A stretch of DNA of 34,025 bases, from positions 1-34,025 of the forward strand of contig CAKPST010000019.1 in the NCBI GenBank assembly GCA_934183355.1. The letters are read 5' to 3'. The translations under genes and the position numbers were made by a program. Position 1 is the stretch's first letter. Each line of letters opens with the position of its first letter. The notes beneath the pieces were generated by a model. It saw nothing but the letters and a program-made list of their open reading frames with translations, did no database searches and was not told where the DNA came from. Source of the DNA: an uncultured Prevotella sp. GTDB taxonomy: Bacteria; Bacteroidota; Bacteroidia; Bacteroidales; Bacteroidaceae. Positions 27,817-34,025 of this stretch are shown piece after piece.

Positions 27817-27860
27817 AAACTTAGGCTTTTACGGGTTTTTAGTTGTTGTAGTAGGGATTT

Positions 27861-29870
27861 TTAGTTCACGTTTTTGTTGATGATGTCGTCGTCAACGATG
27901 TTTGGCATAGTCACCTGCAAGCCATGCGAACGCTGCATCTCGCGTTCTATGCTATGTATAGAGCCTTCGTTGCGAGCCCATGCACGGCGTGCAATGCCGT
28001 TGTTGACATCCCAGAAGAGCATCTCACGTATGTGGCGGTCGCTCTCCTCGCTGCCGTCAATCACCATGCCGAAGCCTCCGTTCACCACTTCGCCCCAGCC
28101 TACGCCGCCACCATTGTGCAGCGACACCCATGTAGCGCCACGGAACGAGTCGCCTATCACGTTCTGCACAGCCATATCGGCACAGAACTGCGAACCGTCG
28201 TATATGTTGCTTGTCTCGCGGAAGGGCGAGTCGGTGCCTGACACGTCGTGATGGTCGCGTCCCAACACTATGGGGCGTGTTATCTCGCCACTCTTTATTG
28301 CCTCGTTGAATGCCTGTGCTATCTTGGAGCGTCCCTCGGCATCGGCATAGAGGATGCGTGCCTGCGAACCTACCACAAGATTGTTGCGACTTGCCTCGCA
28401 AATCCAGTGGATGTTGTCAGCCATCTGTCCCTTTATCTCGTCGGGCGCATTCTGCATTATCTCCTCCATCACACGCGCTGCTATCTCGTCGGTCTTGGCA
28501 AGGTCGGCTGGATTGCCCGATGTACAAACCCATCTGAACGGGCCGAAACCATAGTCGAAGAACATCGGACCCATAATGTCCTGAACATAAGACGGATAGC
28601 GGAACTTGCCGTCTTCCTTGCAGATATCGGCTCCGGCACGCTGTGATTGCAGCAAGAAGGCGTTGCCATAGTCGAAGAAGTACATGCCCTCATCGGCAAG
28701 GCGGTTGATGGCAGCCACCTGTCGACGCAACGAAGCCTGCACATGCTTGCGGAACTCGTCTGGATTCTCAGCCATCATCTGCTTCGACTCCTCCAATGTC
28801 AGGTCGGCAGGATAGTAGCCGCCCGCCCATGGATTGTGTAGCGAGGTCTGGTCGCTACCTATGTCCACACGTATGCCTTCGTCGGCAAGTCGCTCCCATA
28901 GGTCCACCACGTTGCCCACGTATGCCATAGACACGGTGCGCTTCTCGTCCACGCTCTTTCGTATGGCAGGTATGAGCTCGTCAAGGTTGTCGTGCAGTTC
29001 GTCCACCCATCCCTGGTCGTAGCGTTTCTTGGCTGCCAAAGGATTGATTTCAGCCACCACGCTCACCACTCCGGCTATGTTGCCTGCCTTGGGCTGTGCT
29101 CCCGACATACCGCCGAGTCCCGACGAAACAAAGAGCATTCCGTGTATATCATTTGGTCCACCCTTCTCGCTGCGCTGCTTGCGGCATGCGTTGAGCACGG
29201 TGATAGTAGTGCCATGCACGATGCCCTGCGGACCGATGTACATGTACGAGCCAGCCGTCATCTGTCCATACTGACTCACGCCGAGAGCATTCATGCGCTC
29301 CCAGTCGTCGGGCTTAGAGTAGTTGGGTATCACCATACCGTTGGTCACCACCACTCGCGGCGCATTCTTATGCGATGGGAAGAGTCCGAGAGGATGTCCC
29401 GAGTACATCACAAGAGTCTGCTCGTCGGTCATCTCGCTCAGATACTTCATCGTCAGTCTATACTGCGCCCAGTTCTGGAATATGGCTCCGTTGCCTCCGT
29501 ATACTATCAGTTCGTGCGGATGCTGCGCCACCTCGGGGTTGAGGTTGTTCTGTATCATCAGCATTATGGCGGCAGCCTGCTCCGAATGGTGTGGATATTC
29601 GTCTATCGGACGTGCATACATCTCATAACTTGGACGATAGCGATACATATATATGCGACCATACTTGTCCAACTCTTCGATAAACTCGGGTGCCAATTCA
29701 GCATGCAGATGCTTTGGAAAATAGCGCAGAGCGTTGCGCAGTGCCAGCTTGCGCTCTTCGTGATTCAGTATCTCCTTGCGCTTGGGCGCATGATTTATAT
29801 TGTTGTCGTAGGGCTTCTGCTCGGGCAAGTAGTCAGGAATGCCCAGTCTTATTTCGTCTGTAAAGATCAT
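27861..29870 (-). CDS. hutU: urocanate hydratase (urocanase)
   Basis: A 669-residue enzyme that hydrates urocanate to 4-imidazolone-5-propionate using tightly bound NAD as electrophile, step 2 of the pathway. The NAD-contact loop VSSGLGGMSGAQPKAGN lies near residues 250-266, and the conserved cysteine is in GPFRWVCTSGNPAD (about 440-450). Length exceeds the common 555-residue bacterial form and matches the longer type (about 670), also seen in animals. Its ATG overlaps the ftcD stop by four bases, so translation is coupled. Confidence 0.97.
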   Translation of the reverse strand: MIFTDEIRLGIPDYLPEQKPYDNNINHAPKRKEILNHEERKLALRNALRYFPKHLHAELAPEFIEELDKYGRIYMYRYRPSYEMYARPIDEYPHHSEQAAAIMLMIQNNLNPEVAQHPHELIVYGGNGAIFQNWAQYRLTMKYLSEMTDEQTLVMYSGHPLGLFPSHKNAPRVVVTNGMVIPNYSKPDDWERMNALGVSQYGQMTAGSYMYIGPQGIVHGTTITVLNACRKQRSEKGGPNDIHGMLFVSSGLGGMSGAQPKAGNIAGVVSVVAEINPLAAKKRYDQGWVDELHDNLDELIPAIRKSVDEKRTVSMAYVGNVVDLWERLADEGIRVDIGSDQTSLHNPWAGGYYPADLTLEESKQMMAENPDEFRKHVQASLRRQVAAINRLADEGMYFFDYGNAFLLQSQRAGADICKEDGKFRYPSYVQDIMGPMFFDYGFGPFRWVCTSGNPADLAKTDEIAARVMEEIMQNAPDEIKGQMADNIHWICEASRNNLVVGSQARILYADAEGRSKIAQAFNEAIKSGEITRPIVLGRDHHDVSGTDSPFRETSNIYDGSQFCADMAVQNVIGDSFRGATWVSLHNGGGVGWGEVVNGGFGMVIDGSEESDRHIREMLFWDVNNGIARRAWARNEGSIHSIEREMQRSHGLQVTMPNIVDDDIINKNVN

Positions 29871-31573
29871 AGTTTCTCCTCCACCATTTTTGTTATTTCC
29901 GCTTCTTCCTTGTTCGCCTTTGCTATCAGCTCATTAGCCTCGCCTATCAGCGCCTCAGCCTTCTCTCTATCCTTCAGCGAACCAGCGTTTATCTTCACGT
30001 TCATTCCGGCACCAAGCACAGCGGCACGTGCAGCCAATGCTCCCACGCCAGCGTCAGACACGCTATTAGGATTGCCCTTCTCCACCATCTTGCGGCACAC
30101 GTCAAACACCTCGTACGATGCCTTCATAGTCTCCAATGGCACTTCCGTAGCAAACAGCGTAGCCTTCTGTATGGCTTCCGTGCGTGCAGCCTTCTCCTCA
30201 GGCGTGTTCTTAGGCATGCCGAAAGCAGCCATGATGCGATTGAAAGCCTCGGTGTCCTCATCGACGAGGTGCAACAGACGCTCTTGTAGAGCCATGCCTT
30301 CCTCTGCCACATGGGCAAACTCCTCCCACTGTTCGTCCCATCCGGGCTTGTGGCTCGACAAGTTTGCCACCATCGTTGCCAGCGAAGCGCCAAGCGCTCC
30401 CATATATGCCGACACCGAACCACCACCAGGAGCCGGACTCTCGCGCGATGTCTCCTCGGCAAATCCCTTAACAGTGAGGTCTATCAGCAGGCGCTGCTTC
30501 TCGGCACCCTCAGCCATTACATATTCTATTATCTTCTCTTCGGGTTTAAACTCCTTGAGGTCGGACAATCCGAGCGACTTGATAGCTATATCCAATATAT
30601 CCTTCTTGGGTATTCCGGCAGAACGCTGCTGCTTGGCGAGGAAATAGCGACCAGCCTCTATCAGAGTGCGCTCAGGCACGAGTCCCACAATCTCAGTTCC
30701 TGTGACGCGCACGCCACGATTCTGAGCACAGCGGCACACCTCGTCAAACGCCTTGTGCAACGGAGTGACATTGATATTGGTGATGTTCATCGACACCTGT
30801 GCTATGCCATACTCGTCGATATACCATCCTATAGCCTTGGTAGACTTCAGCGTGCCAGGCTTCATGATGGGCGTGCCGTCGGCATAGAGCAACTTCTTGC
30901 CCGTGATGGGGTTGCCCTCGCGCATAGGTCTGCCCTTCTCTCTCACGTCAAACGCAATGGCGTTGGCACGTCGAGTGGAAGTGGTGTTGAGATTGAAGTT
31001 GACAGCAATGAGGAAGTCGCGTGCACCCACAACCGTGCAACCCGTGCGAGCCACCTGCTCGTCGTACGGGCGACGTCCAAAGTCGGGAGCCTCAGCGTCG
31101 TCGTCGATGCGCTCGGCAATACCCTCATACTCGCCCTTGCGACAAATGGCAAGGTTGGCACGCTCAGGCTTGAACGCCGCAGCCTCATAACAATAACAAG
31201 GAATATTGAGTTCTTCAGCTATGCGCTTGGCGAGCTGGCGCGAAATCTCGGCGCACTCCTCAAGCGTTATTCCGCTTACGGGCACAATGGGCAGCACATC
31301 CGTCGCTCCTATACGCGGATGGGCACCATGATGCTGACGCATGTCAATGAGTTGTGCGGCTTTGCCCACAGCTCTGAATGCAGCCTCCACTACGTCGTCG
31401 GGCTCGCCCACGAATGTCACCACCGTGCGATTGGTAGCCTCGCCGGGGTCTACATCCAGCAGTTTCACACCCTTCACGCTTTCTACTGCATCCGTTATCT
31501 GACGGATTACGTTCATATCGCGGCCTTCGCTGAAATTAGGCACACACTCTACTATTTGCTTCGTTTTTGCCAT
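29867..31573 (-). CDS. ftcD: fused glutamate formimidoyltransferase / formimidoyl-THF cyclodeaminase
   Basis: A 568-residue bifunctional enzyme. Residues about 1-330 form the formiminotransferase half: ECVPNFSEGRD at the start and MRQHHGAHPRIGATDVLPIVPV, which carries the catalytic histidine region. Residues about 350-560 form the helical cyclodeaminase half (FAEETSRESPAPGGGSVSAYMGALGASLATMVANLSSHKPG). It moves the formimino group from formiminoglutamate to tetrahydrofolate, releasing glutamate, and then forms 5,10-methenyl-THF and ammonia. It is the first gene of the operon, with its promoter at 31637-31667. Many Bacteroidales carry the two halves as separate genes; this one resembles the animal FTCD layout. 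Confidence 0.96.
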   Translation of the reverse strand: MAKTKQIVECVPNFSEGRDMNVIRQITDAVESVKGVKLLDVDPGEATNRTVVTFVGEPDDVVEAAFRAVGKAAQLIDMRQHHGAHPRIGATDVLPIVPVSGITLEECAEISRQLAKRIAEELNIPCYCYEAAAFKPERANLAICRKGEYEGIAERIDDDAEAPDFGRRPYDEQVARTGCTVVGARDFLIAVNFNLNTTSTRRANAIAFDVREKGRPMREGNPITGKKLLYADGTPIMKPGTLKSTKAIGWYIDEYGIAQVSMNITNINVTPLHKAFDEVCRCAQNRGVRVTGTEIVGLVPERTLIEAGRYFLAKQQRSAGIPKKDILDIAIKSLGLSDLKEFKPEEKIIEYVMAEGAEKQRLLIDLTVKGFAEETSRESPAPGGGSVSAYMGALGASLATMVANLSSHKPGWDEQWEEFAHVAEEGMALQERLLHLVDEDTEAFNRIMAAFGMPKNTPEEKAARTEAIQKATLFATEVPLETMKASYEVFDVCRKMVEKGNPNSVSDAGVGALAARAAVLGAGMNVKINAGSLKDREKAEALIGEANELIAKANKEEAEITKMVEEKL

Positions 31574-31636
31574 AGTGTTAGAGATATAATGTTAGTAGTA
31601 AATATGTATTAAACATAGGTATCGAATGATACGCTG

Positions 31637-31667
31637 CAAATATAGCAAAAAAGAATATTTGATGCAA
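31637..31667 (-). promoter_or_regulatory. promoter of the ftcD-hutU-hutH-hutI operon
   Basis: On the minus strand TTG (31667-31665), 20 bases, then TATATTTG (31644-31637). The predicted start near 31633 leaves a leader of about 60 bases. Confidence 0.75.
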
Positions 31668-31690
31668 GAAAATTAAAAAAAACTTTTTCA
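31668..31690 (+). repeat. left copy of a boundary direct repeat
   Basis: GAAAATTAAAAA, then AAA, then CTTTTTCA. The same block without the three extra A occurs in the same orientation at 33589-33608, past the ATPase gene. A-rich, so chance is possible. Confidence 0.5.
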
Positions 31691-31753
31691 TCTGCAATAC
31701 TGCAATTCTTGCCAAAATATCCTTGCAACTCATTGAATGCAACGCTGTTGCAG

Positions 31754-31805
31754 GATTGCAGTAGCCCCCTCCTCCTACTGCAACAATCATACATCTACTG
31801 CAATC
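31754..31805 (+). repeat. CTACTGCAATC motif cluster (left side)
   Basis: GATTGCAGTAG at 31754-31764 is the reverse complement of CTACTGCAATC at 31795-31805; a near copy lies at 31775-31783, so 31756-31764 and 31775-31783 form a 9-base hairpin. The same 11-base motif pair occurs on the right side of the ATPase gene at 33515-33525 and 33579-33589. Confidence 0.6.
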
Positions 31806-31821
31806 ATGACATGCTCCGTCA

Positions 31822-31860
31822 TTTCCGAAACCACCGTTTCCGAAACCGTGGTTTCGGAAA
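31822..31860 (+). repeat. palindromic CCGAAAC repeat, copy 1
   Basis: TTTCCGAAAC at 31822-31831 and 31837-31846, then GTTTCGGAAA at 31851-31860, about 15-base steps. The outer arms TTTCCGAAACCAC and GTGGTTTCGGAAA pair over 13 bases. It lies upstream of the ATPase promoter. Confidence 0.8.
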
Positions 31861-31910
31861 ACAACACAACAAAACACAGAAAAACACAGCTAAATAAAAC
31901 CGTCAAACAC

Positions 31911-31941
31911 TTTGATTTTCATATACTTTTCACTACCTTTG
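31911..31941 (+). promoter_or_regulatory. promoter of the ATPase-nuclease gene
   Basis: TTTG at 31911-31914, 19 bases, then TACCTTTG at 31934-31941. Transcription should start near 31945, exactly at the second CCGAAAC repeat. Confidence 0.8.
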
Positions 31942-31943
31942 CA

Positions 31944-31980
31944 TCCGAAACCACCGTTTCCGAAACCATAGTTTCGGAAA
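31944..31980 (+). repeat. palindromic CCGAAAC repeat, copy 2, at the 5' end of the mRNA
   Basis: TCCGAAAC at 31944-31951, TTTCCGAAAC at 31957-31966, GTTTCGGAAA at 31971-31980. The last two form a perfect 10-base hairpin with a CATA loop. It is offset from copy 1 by exactly 120 bases, though the sequence between is not duplicated. Confidence 0.8.
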
Positions 31981-32016
31981 TTAAGACAAGCAAACAACAT
32001 AAAACAAGTCTGAATT

Positions 32017-33336
32017 ATGAAATTTTTTGGAAGAAAAGAAGAGATAGCAGAATTACAAAATATACACAATCTGTCATTACACACAGCTCGTTTCACCATC
32101 ATCACTGGCAGAAGACGTAGCGGAAAGACATCCTTGCTGCTTAAGGCATACGAGGACATCAATGACATGCTCTATTTTTTTGTAGCAAGAAAGTCGGAGG
32201 AGGAGCTATGCAAAGACTTTATCAACGAGATAACCGAAAAGCTTAACATTCCTATTCTTGGAGAAGTCACACGATTTGCCGACATCTTTAAATACTTGAT
32301 GCAGCTGTCAAAGACCCGTCCACTCACTCTTGTCATCGACGAGTTTCAGGACTTCAAGAGAGTAAATCCTTCCGTGTTTTCTGACATGCAGAAGATTTGG
32401 GACTTGAACAAACAAGATGCTCACATCAATTTGGTGGTGTGTGGCTCTGTCTATTCGCTCATGAACATCATCTTCAAAAACAACAAACAGCCACTATATG
32501 GGAGACAGACTGGCGAAATCAAGGTCACTCCATTCCCACCATCTGTCATCAAGGAGATACTGAGCACATACAATCCTGCCTATACCTCAGAAGACCTTCT
32601 GGCACTATACAGCTACACAGGAGGCGTAGCTGAATACGTGGAAATGATGATGGACACAGGAGCCAACAATAAGGAACTGATGACAGAGAAGTTTGTCGCC
32701 AAAAATTCTTACTTCATCTACGAAGGAAAAAATATGTTGATAGAAGAATTTGGCAAGGATTATGCTCGTTATTTCGAGATATTACAACTGATTGCTTCGG
32801 GCTACACCACACGCCCCGAAATAGAGAGTATGATGAAGGTGGAACTTTCGGGGTATCTCAGCAAACTGGAAAACGACTATTGCCTGATATCACGCAACAC
32901 GCCAATGTTTCAAAAAACCAACCGCAACATTCACTATCAGATAGAAGACAACTTTTTGCGTATATGGTTTAGATACATCTACAAATACAGCTACATGCTG
33001 GAAGTGGGAGCCAACAAGAAACTGAAAATCCTCATGGATAGAGACTATACCACATATACTGGTAAGGTATTGGAGCGATATTTCAAAGCAAAAATGATTG
33101 AAAGCGAGCTTTACACACAAATATCCTCGTGGTGGGACCGAAAAGGCGAAAACGAAATAGATATTATAGCTGCCGACGAAATAGAACAAAAGGTTTGCTT
33201 CTATGAGGTGAAACGCCAAGCTAAAGACGTGAACATTGGCATCGTCAAGGACAAAGCAGAGCATTTCTTCCAGGCTACTGGCAAATTCAAAAAATATGAA
33301 ATAGAGTATAAAGGACTATCAATGGAGGATATGTAA
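32017..33336 (+). CDS. AAA-type ATPase with DUF234-like PD-(D/E)XK C-terminal domain
   Basis: A 439-residue cytoplasmic protein of the 'archaeal ATPase' type. Walker A is TGRRRSGKTSL (30-40) and Walker B LTLVIDEFQDF (103-113), with a sensor-like VVCGS at about 140-144. Residues about 245-330 look like a winged-helix part. The C-terminal DUF234-like domain has E354, D382 in ENEIDII and E397-x-K399 in FYEVKRQ, the pattern of a PD-(D/E)XK nuclease site. Such proteins are widespread paralogues in Bacteroidales and archaea, with unknown function; some relatives lie near mobile elements. It has its own promoter, sits between the hut operon and a hydrolase gene, and is flanked on both sides by unusual repeats. 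Predicted start at the first Met, 72 bases after the predicted mRNA start. Confidence 0.9.
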   Translation: MKFFGRKEEIAELQNIHNLSLHTARFTIITGRRRSGKTSLLLKAYEDINDMLYFFVARKSEEELCKDFINEITEKLNIPILGEVTRFADIFKYLMQLSKTRPLTLVIDEFQDFKRVNPSVFSDMQKIWDLNKQDAHINLVVCGSVYSLMNIIFKNNKQPLYGRQTGEIKVTPFPPSVIKEILSTYNPAYTSEDLLALYSYTGGVAEYVEMMMDTGANNKELMTEKFVAKNSYFIYEGKNMLIEEFGKDYARYFEILQLIASGYTTRPEIESMMKVELSGYLSKLENDYCLISRNTPMFQKTNRNIHYQIEDNFLRIWFRYIYKYSYMLEVGANKKLKILMDRDYTTYTGKVLERYFKAKMIESELYTQISSWWDRKGENEIDIIAADEIEQKVCFYEVKRQAKDVNIGIVKDKAEHFFQATGKFKKYEIEYKGLSMEDM

Positions 33337-33347
33337 AATTTCAATAA

Positions 33348-33457
33348 AGCCCTTGTACAATAAGTACTAAGCCCTTGTAGGATTAGTACAAAGCCCTCGT
33401 ACGGATAGTACGAAGCCCTTGTACGGATAGAACAAGGCCCTTGTATAAACAATACCA
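33348..33457 (+). repeat. five tandem 22-base units, each a small hairpin
   Basis: Units start at 33348, 33370, 33392, 33414 and 33436. Each is (A/G)GCCC, a 6-base arm, a 5-base loop and a 6-base arm. Unit 3 has TCGTAC with GTACGA; units 1 and 4 have TTGTAC on the left and unit 2 has GTACAA on the right, so stem bases change in step. The others have one mismatch per stem. It begins 11 bases after the ATPase stop codon. Since 22 is not a multiple of 3, it is not a coding repeat. Confidence 0.85.
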
Positions 33458-33485
33458 AGCATCGTTAAGAATTCCACATTTTGGA

Positions 33486-33525
33486 GCTTGCAGATTGACA
33501 TCAATCTGCAAGCCCTACTGCAATC
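33486..33525 (+). repeat. 13-base palindrome plus CTACTGCAATC motif
   Basis: GCTTGCAGATTGA at 33486-33498 pairs perfectly with 33501-33513 across a 2-base gap. No T tract follows, so it is not an ordinary terminator. The 11-base CTACTGCAATC motif follows at 33515-33525. Confidence 0.7.
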
Positions 33526-33578
33526 GTGCAACCACGTCTGTTTCAGGCTCTTATGACAATAAATCGAGCAAAATTGCA

Positions 33579-33608
33579 GATTGCAGTAGAAAATTAAAAA
33601 CTTTTTCA
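33579..33608 (+). repeat. right boundary repeat: GATTGCAGTAG plus the A-rich direct repeat
   Basis: GATTGCAGTAG at 33579-33589 is followed without a break by GAAAATTAAAAACTTTTTCA at 33589-33608, the counterpart of 31668-31690. Confidence 0.55.
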
Positions 33609-33679
33609 CGTAACTGATTCTTAATTTCTTCGTCAACGCTTTTCAATCCTCATGCAACCTTGCTGCAACATCCTACGCC

Positions 33680-33687
33680 TAACTTTG
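33680..33687 (+). promoter_or_regulatory. possible -7 box TAACTTTG before a terminator
   Basis: A TAnnTTTG match with TTG at 33660-33662 (17-base spacer, slightly short). A transcript from near 33691 would end at the terminator at 33722-33757, giving an RNA of about 65 bases. Confidence 0.35.
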
Positions 33688-33721
33688 CAACCGTAAAAAA
33701 TTGGTATATAGACTAAGTAAT

Positions 33722-33757
33722 TATCGCTCAAGTTCTTATTCTTGAGCGATATTTTTT
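33722..33757 (+). terminator. rho-independent terminator
   Basis: TATCGCTCAAG at 33722-33732 pairs perfectly with CTTGAGCGATA at 33741-33751, 8-base loop, then six T at 33752-33757. Confidence 0.88.
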
Positions 33758-33786
33758 GTATGTTCTAATTATTTTATTTACATTTG
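33755..33786 (+). promoter_or_regulatory. promoter of the secreted hydrolase gene
   Basis: TTTG at 33755-33758, 20 bases, then TACATTTG at 33779-33786. The -33 element overlaps the T tract of the terminator. The leader to the ATG at 33816 is about 26 bases. Confidence 0.8.
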
Positions 33787-33815
33787 CAGCATATAAAACC
33801 ATTAAACACATTAGT

Positions 33816-34025
33816 ATGAAAGCATTAAGAACATTGACATCTGTTGTTTTCGCAATGATGGCATTTGCTGCCAATGCCCAAGAAGGCACATGGAATGGCG
33901 AACTTGACGTTATGGGCACCAAGCTGCCATTAGTATTTAATTTCACCGACAACGGATGCACCATGGACTCTCCGTCACAAAACGCAAAGGGCATTCCCGC
34001 TGAGAAGACCGTTACAGACGACGGT
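33816..34025 (+). CDS. secreted alpha/beta hydrolase, N-terminal part only (runs off the window)
   Basis: Seventy codons are visible and the frame is open at the window end. A signal peptide covers residues about 1-21 (cleavage after NAQ or ANA). The mature start EGTWNGELDVMGTKLPLVFNF, followed by TMDSPSQNAKGIPAEK, matches the beta-rich N-terminal region common to Bacteroidales exported alpha/beta hydrolases of the esterase or peptidase type. The catalytic domain lies outside the window, so substrate and activity cannot be judged. A good promoter and a preceding terminator show it is an independent unit. Confidence 0.75.
   Translation, partial: MKALRTLTSVVFAMMAFAANAQEGTWNGELDVMGTKLPLVFNFTDNGCTMDSPSQNAKGIPAEKTVTDDG

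Noticed and set aside
28992..30647. 551-codon open frame on the plus strand opposite hutU and ftcD
   Set aside because: It crosses two well-identified enzymes on the other strand, has an amino-acid make-up typical of reverse-strand reading (rich in His, Arg, Ser, Leu) and matches nothing recognisable.
30311..31612. 433-codon open frame on the plus strand opposite ftcD
   Set aside because: Same reason: a shadow of the ftcD codon pattern, and it also covers the hut promoter.
31737..32120. Open frame with the repeated residues SETTVSETVVSE
   Set aside because: It is a translation of the palindromic DNA repeat, which has a 15-base step; it covers the ATPase promoter and overlaps the ATPase gene.
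33348..33457. CRISPR array
   Set aside because: The units follow each other directly with no unique spacers, and there are no cas genes in the window.
33201..33636. Minus-strand open frames over the 22-base repeats
   Set aside because: The unit length is not a multiple of 3, no start signals are seen, and they overlap the ATPase gene end.

Overview
The window looks like chromosomal DNA from a member of the Bacteroidales, most likely Prevotella or a close relative. The evidence is: repeated promoters of the Bacteroidetes type (TTTG, 19-20 bases, TAnnTTTG), few Shine-Dalgarno sites, a secreted protein with a type IX secretion (gliding-type) C-terminal domain, a fused MurF-alanine racemase, a GH84 glycosidase of the Bacteroides type, and moderate GC. 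Genus is an inference; no rRNA or tRNA gene is present.

Layout. 1-4846 (+): a small membrane protein, a secreted GH84 beta-N-acetylglucosaminidase, and two proteins of unknown function. 5252-6778 (-): a POT peptide transporter, divergent from a PepSY-type membrane protein (6904-8427, +). 8446-10654 (-): an outer-membrane beta-barrel and a LysM/periplasmic-binding lipid- or wall-associated protein. 10799-15146 (+): a type IX secretion substrate, UvrA and an orphan ABC ATPase. 15271-18868 (-): etfB-etfA-acyl-CoA dehydrogenase, with TAATG stop/start overlaps. 19076-20512 (+): a PurF-like protein whose glutaminase site is lost. 20923-22418 (+): a YeiH-type transporter and what looks like a truncated sensor. 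22419-24893 (-): MurF-Alr. 25096-31573 (-): a complete histidine degradation operon in the order ftcD-hutU-hutH-hutI, taking histidine to glutamate and passing the one-carbon unit to tetrahydrofolate. 32017-33336 (+): an ATPase joined to a PD-(D/E)XK-like domain. 33816-end (+): the start of a secreted alpha/beta hydrolase.

The most unusual part is about 31668-33608. The ATPase-nuclease gene is bracketed by short shared sequences, has a palindromic CCGAAAC repeat both upstream of its promoter and at the predicted 5' end of its mRNA, and is followed by five head-to-tail 22-base units that each fold into a small hairpin, with paired base changes that keep the stem. This has the look of a small self-contained, possibly mobile module. 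Other points of interest are the PurF-like protein with an intact Fe-S ligand set but no catalytic cysteine, two genes whose promoter box touches the start codon (possible leaderless mRNAs), and a pair of interleaved inverted repeats at 5169-5236.
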